A DNA stretch of 64,000 bases from Candidatus Poribacteria bacterium (lineage in GTDB: Bacteria > Poribacteria > WGA-4E > WGA-3G): contig OY282374.1 in NCBI GenBank assembly GCA_958295815.1, positions 2,376,856 to 2,440,855 on the forward strand, given 5' to 3'. The notes under the pieces were generated by a model that was given only the letters and a program-made list of their open reading frames with translations, searched no databases and was not told the origin of the DNA. Below are positions 49,472 through 58,900 of the stretch, one piece after another. Position 1 is the first letter of the stretch. Each line of letters begins with the position of its first letter. The translations under genes were made by a program, and so were the position numbers.

Positions 49472-52400
49472 ATGTGGTCAAAAATCACCGAGGTATCTCT
49501 CAAAAATAGACTCCTGACGCTCGCTTGTATGGTTGTAGTCGTCATCGTCGGCATCAGGATGTTTCAATCGGCACCGATCGATGTTTATCCTGACATCAAT
49601 CCACCTCGCATTACTATCTTAACTGAAGCACACGGTTGGTCTCCTGAAGAGATGGAAACGCTTGTTACATTACCTATAGAGAGTGCGATGAATGGAGCAC
49701 CTTATGTCGTAAGGGTGCGGTCTGCCTCTGCAATTGGCTTGTCGTTGGTGTTTGTTGAATTTGACTGGGGTATGGATATATTCCTTGCTCGACAGATGGT
49801 TTCCGAGCGGCTGCAACTGGTTGCTCCAAATTTGCCTGAGGGGGTTGAAGCACCAGTTATCTTACCGACCTCTTCTCTCTTGGGTGAGATTATTGAATAT
49901 GCCCTTGTTGATGAAACTGGTGAATTTGACGAGATGGAAATGCGAGACCTCGCAGATTGGATAATTCGATACCAGCTTCAATCGCAAGGTGGCATCGCTA
50001 ATGTCATCAACATCGGCGGCTACGTAAAACAATTTCAAGTGTTTGTTAACCCCGACCAGTTGATAAGTTATCAACTCTCACTCGAAGATGTTGCCGAAGC
50101 ACTCACGAAGAGCAATGATAACTCAGCGGGTGGCTTCCTCATCAAAGATTCACGTGAATTGATGATCCGAGGATTGGGACGGATTGCTACGGTATCTGAC
50201 ATTGAAAGCGTTCTCATTGCTGTACGGGATCACAGCCACCCTATTTTCGTTAGAGATGTTGCTACAGTAAAAATCGGATCGCTCCCAGAAATTCGGCGGG
50301 GTGCGGGGAGTCACAATGGCGAAGAGACTGTCTTGGGCAAAATCATTAAGCAGCCGGGTATTAATACGATGAGCCTCAGTGATAAGATAACTTCCGTATT
50401 GAAATCACTTGAGCAGTCAATGCCTGAAGGCGTAAAAATCAAGGTTGAATACGCACAAGCCGATCTCATTCGTCGTGCCGTGGATACCGTCAAAGATGCG
50501 CTACGCGACGGTGCTATTCTCGTTGTTGTCATTCTTGCTATTTTCCTTTTTAACATTCGCACCGCACTTATTACGCTGACCGCGATCCCGCTTTCCCTGA
50601 TTATAGCAGTAATTGCCTTACTCTCTCAGGGAGGCACGCTGAATATTATGACCCTTGCTGGTTTAGCGATCGCCGTCGGAATGGTGGTTGACGACGCGAT
50701 TGTCTATGTCGAAAACATTTTCCGACGACTCCAAGAGTATTTCCGTCGCCGTTATAGCGGTGAAGAACCAGACGAGACACCATCAGAAGTCGTTACACGC
50801 GCAAGTGATGAGATTCGGTCATCGATTGTTTTTGCGACGTTAATTATTATCCTTGTTTTTGTGCCTCTGTTCAGTCTAAGCGGTATGGAAGGCAGAATGT
50901 TCCGTCCACTCGGTTGGGCAGTTGTGATTGCGATGGCAGCATCGTTGCTCGTCGCGCTGACAGTGGTTCCCGTTTTAAGCGACTTGCTGCTGACACGCTT
51001 TCGATGGCAGGGGATGAGAAATGGAACCGATACAGAACCACCGCCTCCTAAAGAAAGTCCAGTGGTTGTCTGGATCAAACGGGTGTATCGTCCTATTCTT
51101 GCCTTGGTCATGCGATTGCGTTGGGCTGTTGTGGTCTTGGCACTATTATTGGTAGCATTGACGGTGGCAGCGATTCCTCGTTTAGGACGTGAGTTTTTGC
51201 CTGTCATGGATGAAGCCACCTTTATCATCGCTGTCTTTTCACCACCGGGTACCTCGTTAGGAGAATCAACACGGATCGGCAGAGAAATGGAAAAGAGACT
51301 CTTAACAATGCCAGAGGTAACGAGTGTGAGTAGTCGCACCGGACGGGCAGAAGCCGATGAACATGCGCATGATGTAAATACACACGAAATCCTTGTGAAC
51401 TTTATTCCACCTGATGAACGCGAAAAAACACGTGAAGACCTCCTCGCAGAAGTCCGAAAGCTGCTGTCTCCAGAAAACTTTCCGGGTGTACTGGTATCCG
51501 TCGGTCAGCCGATTCAACACCGACTCGATCATCTCTTGTCAGGCGTTAACGCCCAGGTGGCATTGAAGTTGTTCGGACCCGATCTCGACATACTCAGACA
51601 GAAAGCGGAGGAAATTCGGGGAGTGGTCTCCGAAATTGAGGGGGTTGCCGACCTGCAGGTTGAGCAACAGGTACAGGTGGAGCAGCTGCAAATCAAGGTC
51701 AAACGACATGAAGCGGCTCACCACGGCTTAAAAGTTGAAGATATAACGCACTTCGCAGAGAATGCATTCATGGGAGAGAAAGTCAGCCAAGTCCTTCAGG
51801 GACAACGCCAGTATGCGCTCCTGATTCGGGTTGATCCCACACTCGTTAACACCATTGAATCAATTGGAAACCTAAGACTCCGAACACCGTCAGGCGCGTA
51901 TGTTCCGTTAAAACAGGTTGCCGATGTCGGTTTTGGATACGGACCGAATGCCATCAATCGCGAGAACGTTTCTCGGCGGATTGTTATTCAGTGTAACGTC
52001 CAAGATCGAGACCTCGGAAACTTTATTGCTGAAGTCCAACACGAAATCGAAGAACGAGTTAACCTCCCCGAAGAATACTTCCTTACCTACGGTGGGCAGT
52101 TTGAAAGCCAACAGTCGGCACAAAGAAGAATTCTGGTTCAGACAGGTTTTGTTATTGTCGGTATCTGTGTTCTACTGTTCCTTGCGATGGGTTCATTTCG
52201 GCTATCACTATTGGTGATGCTGAATCTACCGTTAGCGTTGATTGGTGGTGTCATTAGTATTTTTCTCACGGGTGGCGTGTTGAGTATTCCATCGATGGTC
52301 GGTTTCATTCTACTCTTTGGTATTGCCGTGCGTAACGGTATTATTTTGGTGACGCACATCAATTCCCTGCGTTCGGAAGGCATGTCGCTGTATGACGCCG

Positions 52401-52645
52401 TCTTGAAGGGTGCGGAGGAACGTATTAGTCCAGTGCTAATGACAGCCTTGACCACAGGGTTAGGGATGCTTCCACTTGCGCTCGCGCACGGTTCCGGGGC
52501 AGAACTCCAGAAACCGCTCGCTATTGTCATCAGCGGTGGAATGATAACTGCTACGCTCTTGACGCTTCTTGTTTTACCGGTTTTATACTACATCGTCGAA
52601 CTCAGCTGGTTAAGGAGTTTTGAACGACAAGAGGCAAAATCGTAG
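49472..52645 (+). CDS. heavy-metal-type RND efflux transporter, CzcA/CusA family
   Basis: 1057 residues, twelve hydrophobic segments, two large periplasmic loops. The start WSKITEVSLKNRLLTLACMV and APIDVYPDINPPRITILTEAHGWSPEEMETLVTLPIE match the CzcA/CusA (HME) group. In TM4 the proton-relay stretch reads VGMVVDDAIVYVENIFRR (near residue 407), with an Asp-Asp pair rather than the DFGxxxDG of CzcA or the MVDAA of CusA, so the metal cannot be named from this motif. Together with the adaptor and outer-membrane genes it forms a proton-driven export complex. Starts 71 bp after the adaptor. Confidence 0.88.
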   Translation: MWSKITEVSLKNRLLTLACMVVVVIVGIRMFQSAPIDVYPDINPPRITILTEAHGWSPEEMETLVTLPIESAMNGAPYVVRVRSASAIGLSLVFVEFDWGMDIFLARQMVSERLQLVAPNLPEGVEAPVILPTSSLLGEIIEYALVDETGEFDEMEMRDLADWIIRYQLQSQGGIANVINIGGYVKQFQVFVNPDQLISYQLSLEDVAEALTKSNDNSAGGFLIKDSRELMIRGLGRIATVSDIESVLIAVRDHSHPIFVRDVATVKIGSLPEIRRGAGSHNGEETVLGKIIKQPGINTMSLSDKITSVLKSLEQSMPEGVKIKVEYAQADLIRRAVDTVKDALRDGAILVVVILAIFLFNIRTALITLTAIPLSLIIAVIALLSQGGTLNIMTLAGLAIAVGMVVDDAIVYVENIFRRLQEYFRRRYSGEEPDETPSEVVTRASDEIRSSIVFATLIIILVFVPLFSLSGMEGRMFRPLGWAVVIAMAASLLVALTVVPVLSDLLLTRFRWQGMRNGTDTEPPPPKESPVVVWIKRVYRPILALVMRLRWAVVVLALLLVALTVAAIPRLGREFLPVMDEATFIIAVFSPPGTSLGESTRIGREMEKRLLTMPEVTSVSSRTGRAEADEHAHDVNTHEILVNFIPPDEREKTREDLLAEVRKLLSPENFPGVLVSVGQPIQHRLDHLLSGVNAQVALKLFGPDLDILRQKAEEIRGVVSEIEGVADLQVEQQVQVEQLQIKVKRHEAAHHGLKVEDITHFAENAFMGEKVSQVLQGQRQYALLIRVDPTLVNTIESIGNLRLRTPSGAYVPLKQVADVGFGYGPNAINRENVSRRIVIQCNVQDRDLGNFIAEVQHEIEERVNLPEEYFLTYGGQFESQQSAQRRILVQTGFVIVGICVLLFLAMGSFRLSLLVMLNLPLALIGGVISIFLTGGVLSIPSMVGFILLFGIAVRNGIILVTHINSLRSEGMSLYDAVLKGAEERISPVLMTALTTGLGMLPLALAHGSGAELQKPLAIVISGGMITATLLTLLVLPVLYYIVELSWLRSFERQEAKS

Positions 52646-52757
52646 GGATGGAGATAATAAAATTGATTGTCCGTAAACTTTTTTGAAACTTTTTTCGTTG
52701 AAAGGTGTCTAATAGAGTAAGAAAAGCAAAACTTACAAATTAAGCGAGGGAAGCAAG

Positions 52758-53486
52758 ATGAAACGCTCACATTTTTATTGCCTTACTGTTGTAGTGGTAC
52801 TTCTATTTGTTGGAATTAGCATGGTAAGCATGGCTGAAGTGGCTGTCTTGCAGGTAGAGATTTCTGATGTTGTTAGTAATGCCGATGCTCGTCAGATTCG
52901 GCGTCTATTAGAACCGTGGGCAGAGGCAGAAGACATCACCTTTGAGACACCTGTTGATAAGAACGGAAGAAAACGACTTTTCACTACGCTCGTGAAAATT
53001 AAACCCAGACAAGGGGCATCTAAATATAGCGAGACACATACATTTGACGTTTATGACATCATGCGTCAACTCAACGATTCGCGTTTCCGAGGCAGACATG
53101 GACTTGGATCTTCCCGCGTCCTTAAAACCGAGGCTACTATTCGCGGCGACCTGTTTGCACATCCCGGTTTTGCCCGGAGTTATCTCCGCAACGTTCCATC
53201 GTGGCGACGATGGCGACCCGACACCTCCAATATCCATCATGCAATGACTGCGGGGCATGAGGGACAGAAGTTCGTTTTCAGCACAAATCCTGAATTCGAT
53301 CAGATGCGGATTGATGCAGCAAATAACGATAAACCGGTTGAGGTACAAGGTGTAATCACCGGATTTGATGGTCCTTACCCGATTGTATCAGTGCGTAAAT
53401 ATGAAGTGGGCTACCATCTCAAGGGAGAGAGGGCTGAAACTGAGGCAGGAAGGAAGCCGACTTACGACTATCTTGAGGAGCGTTAG
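52758..53486 (+). CDS. hypothetical exported protein
   Basis: 242 residues, signal peptide (LTVVVVLLFVGISMVSMAE). The first mature part (VAVLQVEISDVVSNADARQIRRLLEPWAE) has a ferredoxin-like beta-alpha-beta rhythm; the second half is rich in Arg, Trp and Pro (RSYLRNVPSWRRWRPDTSN), with HGLGSSR, and ends in VRKYEVGYHLKGERA. I do not recognise a family. The gap before it (112 bp) is rich in T-tracts. It follows the efflux operon and may serve it, but nothing in the sequence requires this. Confidence 0.55.
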   Translation: MKRSHFYCLTVVVVLLFVGISMVSMAEVAVLQVEISDVVSNADARQIRRLLEPWAEAEDITFETPVDKNGRKRLFTTLVKIKPRQGASKYSETHTFDVYDIMRQLNDSRFRGRHGLGSSRVLKTEATIRGDLFAHPGFARSYLRNVPSWRRWRPDTSNIHHAMTAGHEGQKFVFSTNPEFDQMRIDAANNDKPVEVQGVITGFDGPYPIVSVRKYEVGYHLKGERAETEAGRKPTYDYLEER

Positions 53487-53511
53487 AGACGACTATTGTT
53501 CTCAATTTCTT

Positions 53512-54687
53512 TTAGGATTGATATCCGCCTGTGTTAAATAGCACAACGCGTTCGGAAGGTTCAATCATTCCATTCGCCATAAGTTGTTCAAGTGCCGCGA
53601 CTGTCGCTGCCCCTTCAGGACATGTCAAGAGCCCTTCGGTAGTAGGCAGTAATTGCATTGCCTCACGGATGGCTTTGTCCGTGACAGCAATCGCGGCACC
53701 GTTACTTTTACGAATCGCCTCTAAAATCAGAAAATCCCCAATTGCTTGTGGCACGCGTAACCCGCTTGCAACGGTATGCGCATCACGCCACGGCGTTGCT
53801 TCAGTAGCACCTTCTTCCCATGCCTTAACAATCGGTGCACATCCTGTTGACTGTACTGAGATAAACCGTGGTCTTTTCTTACCAATCCAACCGATCGCTT
53901 CCAATTCTGCAAAGCCTTTCCACATTCCCACAATCCCTGTACCGCCACCGGTAGGATAGATAATCACATCTGGAAGTTCCCAGTTGAATTGCTCTGCGAG
54001 TTCAAACCCCATTGTCTTTTTACCTTCTACGCGGTAGGGTTCTTTAAGCGTTGACACGTCAAACCATCCCTCTTGTTCTTTCCGTTCCGCCACTATTCTC
54101 CCGGCATCTGTAATTAAACCGTCAATCAGCGTAACGTTTGCCGCTGCGAGTTGACACGTCTGCTTATTGAAGTCAGGTGTATCTTGTGGCATGAAGATGT
54201 GTGCTGTAATACCCGCAGCCGCGGCATAGACCGAGAGTGCTGTCGCTGCATTACCAGCAGAAGGGATTGCTAAATCTGTGAGTCCAAGGGATTTCGCCTT
54301 GGATACCGCCATTGCCAAGCCACGTGCCTTGAAACTACCAGTCGGCAATCGCGATTCATCCTTCACCCAAACTTCCGTGAGTCCGAACTCCGCGCCTAAC
54401 CTTTTCGCATGAACAAGTGGGGTTATCGTCTCACCAAGCGATACCATATCTTCTGGGGTTGATATAGGTAGAAGTTCCGCATAACGCCAAAGCGAAGCGG
54501 GTCGTGAAAGGAGGGTATCAGGTGTCCATATTCCTGTTAACTGTTCAAGGTCGTAACGCGCAAGGAGAGGCTTCCCACAAGCGTTACAGACGTTCTGCGG
54601 CACCGTGTGCGGGTAGATTTCGCTACACTTGCTACATTCGAGGTGTTCTAATGTTTCACCGTGCGAAAAAGAGAGATCCTGATTCAA
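53512..54687 (-). CDS. thrC: threonine synthase-like PLP enzyme
   Basis: 391 residues, TTG start (54687). An N-terminal zinc ribbon (CSKCSEIY ... CNACGKPL) precedes the fold-type II PLP domain. The PLP lysine is in LPTGSFKARG. The phosphate-binding and substrate loops are SAGNAATALS, YPTGGGTGIVG and GLRVPQAIG. Threonine synthase makes threonine from O-phosphohomoserine; the order with the zinc ribbon matches the archaeal/bacterial short type. Related PLP enzymes with this fold exist, so the reaction is likely but not proved. The gene 54 bp upstream on the same strand encodes a carbamoyltransferase. Confidence 0.8.
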   Translation of the reverse strand: MNQDLSFSHGETLEHLECSKCSEIYPHTVPQNVCNACGKPLLARYDLEQLTGIWTPDTLLSRPASLWRYAELLPISTPEDMVSLGETITPLVHAKRLGAEFGLTEVWVKDESRLPTGSFKARGLAMAVSKAKSLGLTDLAIPSAGNAATALSVYAAAAGITAHIFMPQDTPDFNKQTCQLAAANVTLIDGLITDAGRIVAERKEQEGWFDVSTLKEPYRVEGKKTMGFELAEQFNWELPDVIIYPTGGGTGIVGMWKGFAELEAIGWIGKKRPRFISVQSTGCAPIVKAWEEGATEATPWRDAHTVASGLRVPQAIGDFLILEAIRKSNGAAIAVTDKAIREAMQLLPTTEGLLTCPEGAATVAALEQLMANGMIEPSERVVLFNTGGYQS

Positions 54688-54702
54688 GAAAAATTTCCCT
54701 GT

Positions 54703-54739
54703 CTTTGTAGGAAAGGTTTGTAACCCCGACTCTATTGTG
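54703..54739 (-). repeat. dispersed repeat family B, copy 3 (partial)
   Basis: TTTGTAGGAAAGGTTTGTAACCCCGACTCT, a diverged copy of the GGGGTTACAAACCCC hairpin region, in the 54-bp gap between the two biosynthetic genes. Confidence 0.6.
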
Positions 54740-54741
54740 GA

Positions 54742-55680
54742 TTAGGATTGCGCGAGTAGTTTAAGAAGGATCGCTTTCATGCTATGGAGGCGGTTCTCGG
54801 ACTGATCGAAGATAATTGAGCGTTCGTCGTTAACCAGTTCACCCGAAATTTCATACCCGTGATGCGCCGGGAGGCAGTGCATAATTCGGCATCCATGTGC
54901 TTTCAACAGTTCAGCATTCAATTGATACGGCATCATCTTTTCCAATCGGCGTTTCCGCTCTTTCGCAAAAGAGGGATCTGTAAAGAATTCCATATCGACC
55001 CACGTATCAGTGTAGACGATATCGCTTTCAGCAACAACTTTTTCCAACGCACCCTCAACACCTACAGCATCGGTGTCAATCTTCTTATAGAGTCCCTTCT
55101 GAGAAGCCTCATTCCACAATTCCTTATCAACAGCAGCAGGGTTCACCTCGGGTGCGACGACAGTAACTTCAACACCCACCTTCATGCCAGCAGCTATCAG
55201 CGAGTTACAGACATTGTTATGCACACCAATGAAGCATAACTTAACACCTTCGAGTCTACCGAGGGACTCCTGTATCGTCATCAGATCGCCGAGGGCTTGT
55301 GTGGGGTGGTATCTGTCGCAACAGCCATTAATAACTGGAACGGTTGCAGCCTCTGCTGCGTCAACGAGTTCGGAGTGTTTCAGAAAGCGCGCTAAGATAA
55401 TATCAACATACGCCGAGAGGACGCGCATTTCGTCGCCAAGATCGGCTAACGCAAAGTTCGTCGTGCGCCAATCGAGATAGTGTGCATGCCCACCGAGGTG
55501 TGTAATGCCTACCTCACCCGCACATCTCGTTCGTGTGGAGGTCTTTTGAAAAAGCAAGCAGAGGCTTTTTCCACCTACAGCGTGTCTATATTTTTCGGGA
55601 TGGTTCTTAATTTTTAGGCTATTTTCAACCGTTTCAAGAATATCTCTTTCTGACCAAGGTTTCAGTGTAATTAGGTGCAT
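54742..55680 (-). CDS. argF: ornithine carbamoyltransferase-like enzyme
   Basis: 312 residues from ATG 55680, with GGAGGT just ahead; starts further upstream lack an RBS. The fold has the carbamoyl-phosphate site FQKTSTRTR, the HPTQ motif (RYHPTQALGD), the HCLPA motif (MHCLPAHHGYEI), and FDQSENRLHSMKAILLKLL at the end. The ornithine-side loop, DxWxSMG in classical OTCase, reads DTWVDMEF, so the second substrate might differ (N-acyl-ornithine or another amine). It makes citrulline-type products from carbamoyl phosphate in arginine synthesis or degradation. Pairing with thrC is not typical of one pathway. Confidence 0.75.
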   Translation of the reverse strand: MHLITLKPWSERDILETVENSLKIKNHPEKYRHAVGGKSLCLLFQKTSTRTRCAGEVGITHLGGHAHYLDWRTTNFALADLGDEMRVLSAYVDIILARFLKHSELVDAAEAATVPVINGCCDRYHPTQALGDLMTIQESLGRLEGVKLCFIGVHNNVCNSLIAAGMKVGVEVTVVAPEVNPAAVDKELWNEASQKGLYKKIDTDAVGVEGALEKVVAESDIVYTDTWVDMEFFTDPSFAKERKRRLEKMMPYQLNAELLKAHGCRIMHCLPAHHGYEISGELVNDERSIIFDQSENRLHSMKAILLKLLAQS

Positions 55681-55954
55681 AATTACCTCCACAGTAGGGT
55701 CTAAAGAAATATAAACGTTTCCTTCTCTCAGTAGATTATACGAAATATGCTCTCTACCGCTACTGCTGTAAAATTAGAAACTACAATTATACACCACTTC
55801 CTAATAAATGTCAAATGTTTTCTGTTGTTGATATGTAGAGCAAACTGTTGGTTTACGGCATAGCAGGATTTATTGAAGAATTAAGGATTTCATTTTTTTC
55901 TAAATTAACCAGTATTTTTCTTAATCACTCCTCATAACACTACCGTAAATTTCC

Positions 55955-58900
55955 TCAATCGGAAGATGGTTTCCACCAAGGAGCAATTCTCGGTTGCTGA
56001 CCTGCTGAAAGATTCTCACCCCGGCAATACTCCCGAAGTTTTCTCCTATAAACTTCAATATTACGTTTTGTCTTAGAAGAATTTCTCCACCAATACCAAA
56101 ATCGATCAACAAGAGCAAGGACTTTTGGATCAGTACTTTGCGACTTTTCATATAGTTGTTCATCTTCTTCGATCTGGTAACGCCAACATTGAGCGATAGG
56201 AGACAAGGCAGGATTAATTTGCTCAAAAACGGCAGAGATTTGGAACAGATCGCGAGTCTGTAAAGCCTCTCGGTAAACTTCTCGACAGCTTCGTTCCTGC
56301 TGTGCAACCTCGTATGCCCACGTAGCATGTTCACGAACCCACTGACTTGGATCATCTGACTTCAACTCTCCCAGTTTCTCAATTGCTTCCTCCTCTTCAA
56401 GCCACGGTAAAATCGAAACACCAAGATTACGTTGCTTCGCATAAGGACTTTGTAAGTATTCCTGTGTCACCAAATTCCATAGCTCATCTTCGCCTCCACC
56501 AAGTAAAGAAGCAAGCGTCATAAACATAATTTCTTCGTCATTTAGACATTCCTCCAGCAGTTTACGTCTGAAGTCGCGATGTGCCGATAATCCACAGTCC
56601 TCAACCTGCCAAAGTTGAGCAAGAAAAGACTCTACACCGTAATGATTTGAGTAAATTGTTCTAACACCCTCAGTTCTCCAACGATCATAGTGTTTCATTG
56701 CATTATCCGGTTGGAAACGTAACAACAAACAGAGAATATTATCCGTGAAGTCACTCAACGCTTGGCGATACTGTGGAGATTTAGAAAGTTCGGTGAGATA
56801 TTCATCTGCTAATTGCTCAAAATCGCTCTTGTTCTGTTCTGCCCAAACCTTAAGAACGCTGCGGTGAATCCTAAACCTTAGTTCTTTAACAGAACGAGAG
56901 TTTCCTTCAGCACCCTGAAGAATTGAACACATCCGCTCCATAATTGCTTTACCGAAACGAGAAAGATCATCCTGTCGATCTGGTGTACACAGAAAAGAAC
57001 CTACCATTTCCAAAGGCAAAAACGATATGAGCGTATCATAAGACGGCGCATTTTCACTCCCGTCATAAGGACGTATCGTAAATCGTCTACCATTCTTAGA
57101 AAAAAGATGTTTTTGTATTTTTTCACCTCTATTAGCCAGCATTTCATCCAAAAATCCTTTTGAATCCGATAACGCTAATCGGAGCATTGGAAAGGTTCCA
57201 GTTGAATCAGGCTTTCTGATTTTCAGCTCTTCCAATGTATACTTTACTGAGTTTTCATCAACTTGGACACTGTAAGTGTAAAGCATACACCAGAAATCTT
57301 CCTCTGAGAATTCTTTAGCTTCGTTATCAGATAGATTCTGACCATTAGATGATACGGGCCGAAGTGTCTCCAATTTTTGCTGTGCCAATCTCACGATTGA
57401 CTTCGGTAATAGTTCATTAAGCAGACTTGGTATTGGGAGGCGGTCAATTACTCCCCGGAGTGGTCCATGGGCAGATAGAAATTCAAACCAATCGGTTAAC
57501 TGCTGTTCAGAGGCAGAAAAAAGGAGGGTTTCTGTCAGTAAAGAAGTTAAATAAATAGTATCAGATGATGAATTGTCCGCTTGAGCATCTTGAACAAGAC
57601 GCTGCTTCATCCCCAAAATCGCTTCCGCAATTCTTTCGCGATCTTCCAGTTTAAAAATGATCCCCGGAATTGACCCAAGTTTAAACTGTGCCCATCTTTG
57701 ATTCAGAGCGTTAAGTTTGAGACTACAGGCAAGTTCAGCATAACTTTTGAAATCATATTTGGCAACCCACGGTAGTAGATTTTCTATACAAAAATCTTCA
57801 AGAGTTGCACCAACACTCCAACCTAACTTAGCATTCAGTGATACATCCTTCAAAATTTTCTTGATTTCGATGAGATCTTCATAGTGCAAGTCAGGCAAAT
57901 CTTTCCGAACCGCTAAATAGTCAAGCCCGTGGTAATTACCATTGGCTGCTGGTGAATCACCTATTAATAAGCGTTCTTGGTTTCGAATGCGATCAATATA
58001 AGGTTTAAAACTACGGTTCCATTTTTCGGCAAAAGCGCGTCTCTCTAAGTCTTTTTCTGTGAGAGGACATTCCAGAATTTGAGGTAAGTCAGCAACCCGC
58101 AGGTTAGCAGCCAAACCATAAATTCCATTCAATAGCGATGTATCATCTTCAGCTTGTTTCGCCAATGAACGTAGGTCATCCAAAACATCTTCAGTGTATC
58201 CCCACCGCATCAACTTGCCAAGATACTCATCAAAACGCGCTAGTCTGCTAATTTCCTCATGAGATTTTGCGTTACTCCACAGAAATTCATAGCAACGCGC
58301 AAGTGGTTCTAGGAATTGAGGATCTGGTCTTTGGGATAGAATTGAGATAGCAGCACATGATAATTGGGTTTGTATATCATCCTTTTTCCGAGGAAATTGA
58401 TTCTCTTTATGACCAACATAAACAATATCTTCTGGCTCATCACTAATTGATGTAGCGAGCAGCCATTTGGTAAGACGTAATCTTAATTGATTAATTTGTC
58501 CTATTTGGTGCAACCAGACTTTGGCGAGAGGTCCAATGAATGCTTCTTCATAACTCGGAGAATTGTGAGTTTCCAACTGAATCTTGACAACTTGTGCATA
58601 GGCATCGGTATCTGTCCGCACCCAAAAAGAAATGTGCTTATTTGTAATTTGTGCATTGTGACTATTGAACCATGCAAGCATTAAAGCTGCCCGCTTTTGT
58701 GAAAGTTGGTCTTGCGGAATATCAGGATCAGGCGATATTGCTGTGATATGTAGTGCTACAAATAGTGCTTTGGACCGCAAGTCTTCTGAAGGGATTGGCT
58801 CAAGCGCATTCTGAAAGCACTCGGCAAAATCTTTAATTTTCGTGTATTCTGCACATTCAAAAAGGTTGGCGAGGTAAAGTGCCCAACCGAGTACAATATG

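Noticed and set aside
55921-56355. A minus-strand frame at the end of the STAND gene
   Set aside because: It overlaps the last codons of the large protein in another frame and shows no RBS or family match.
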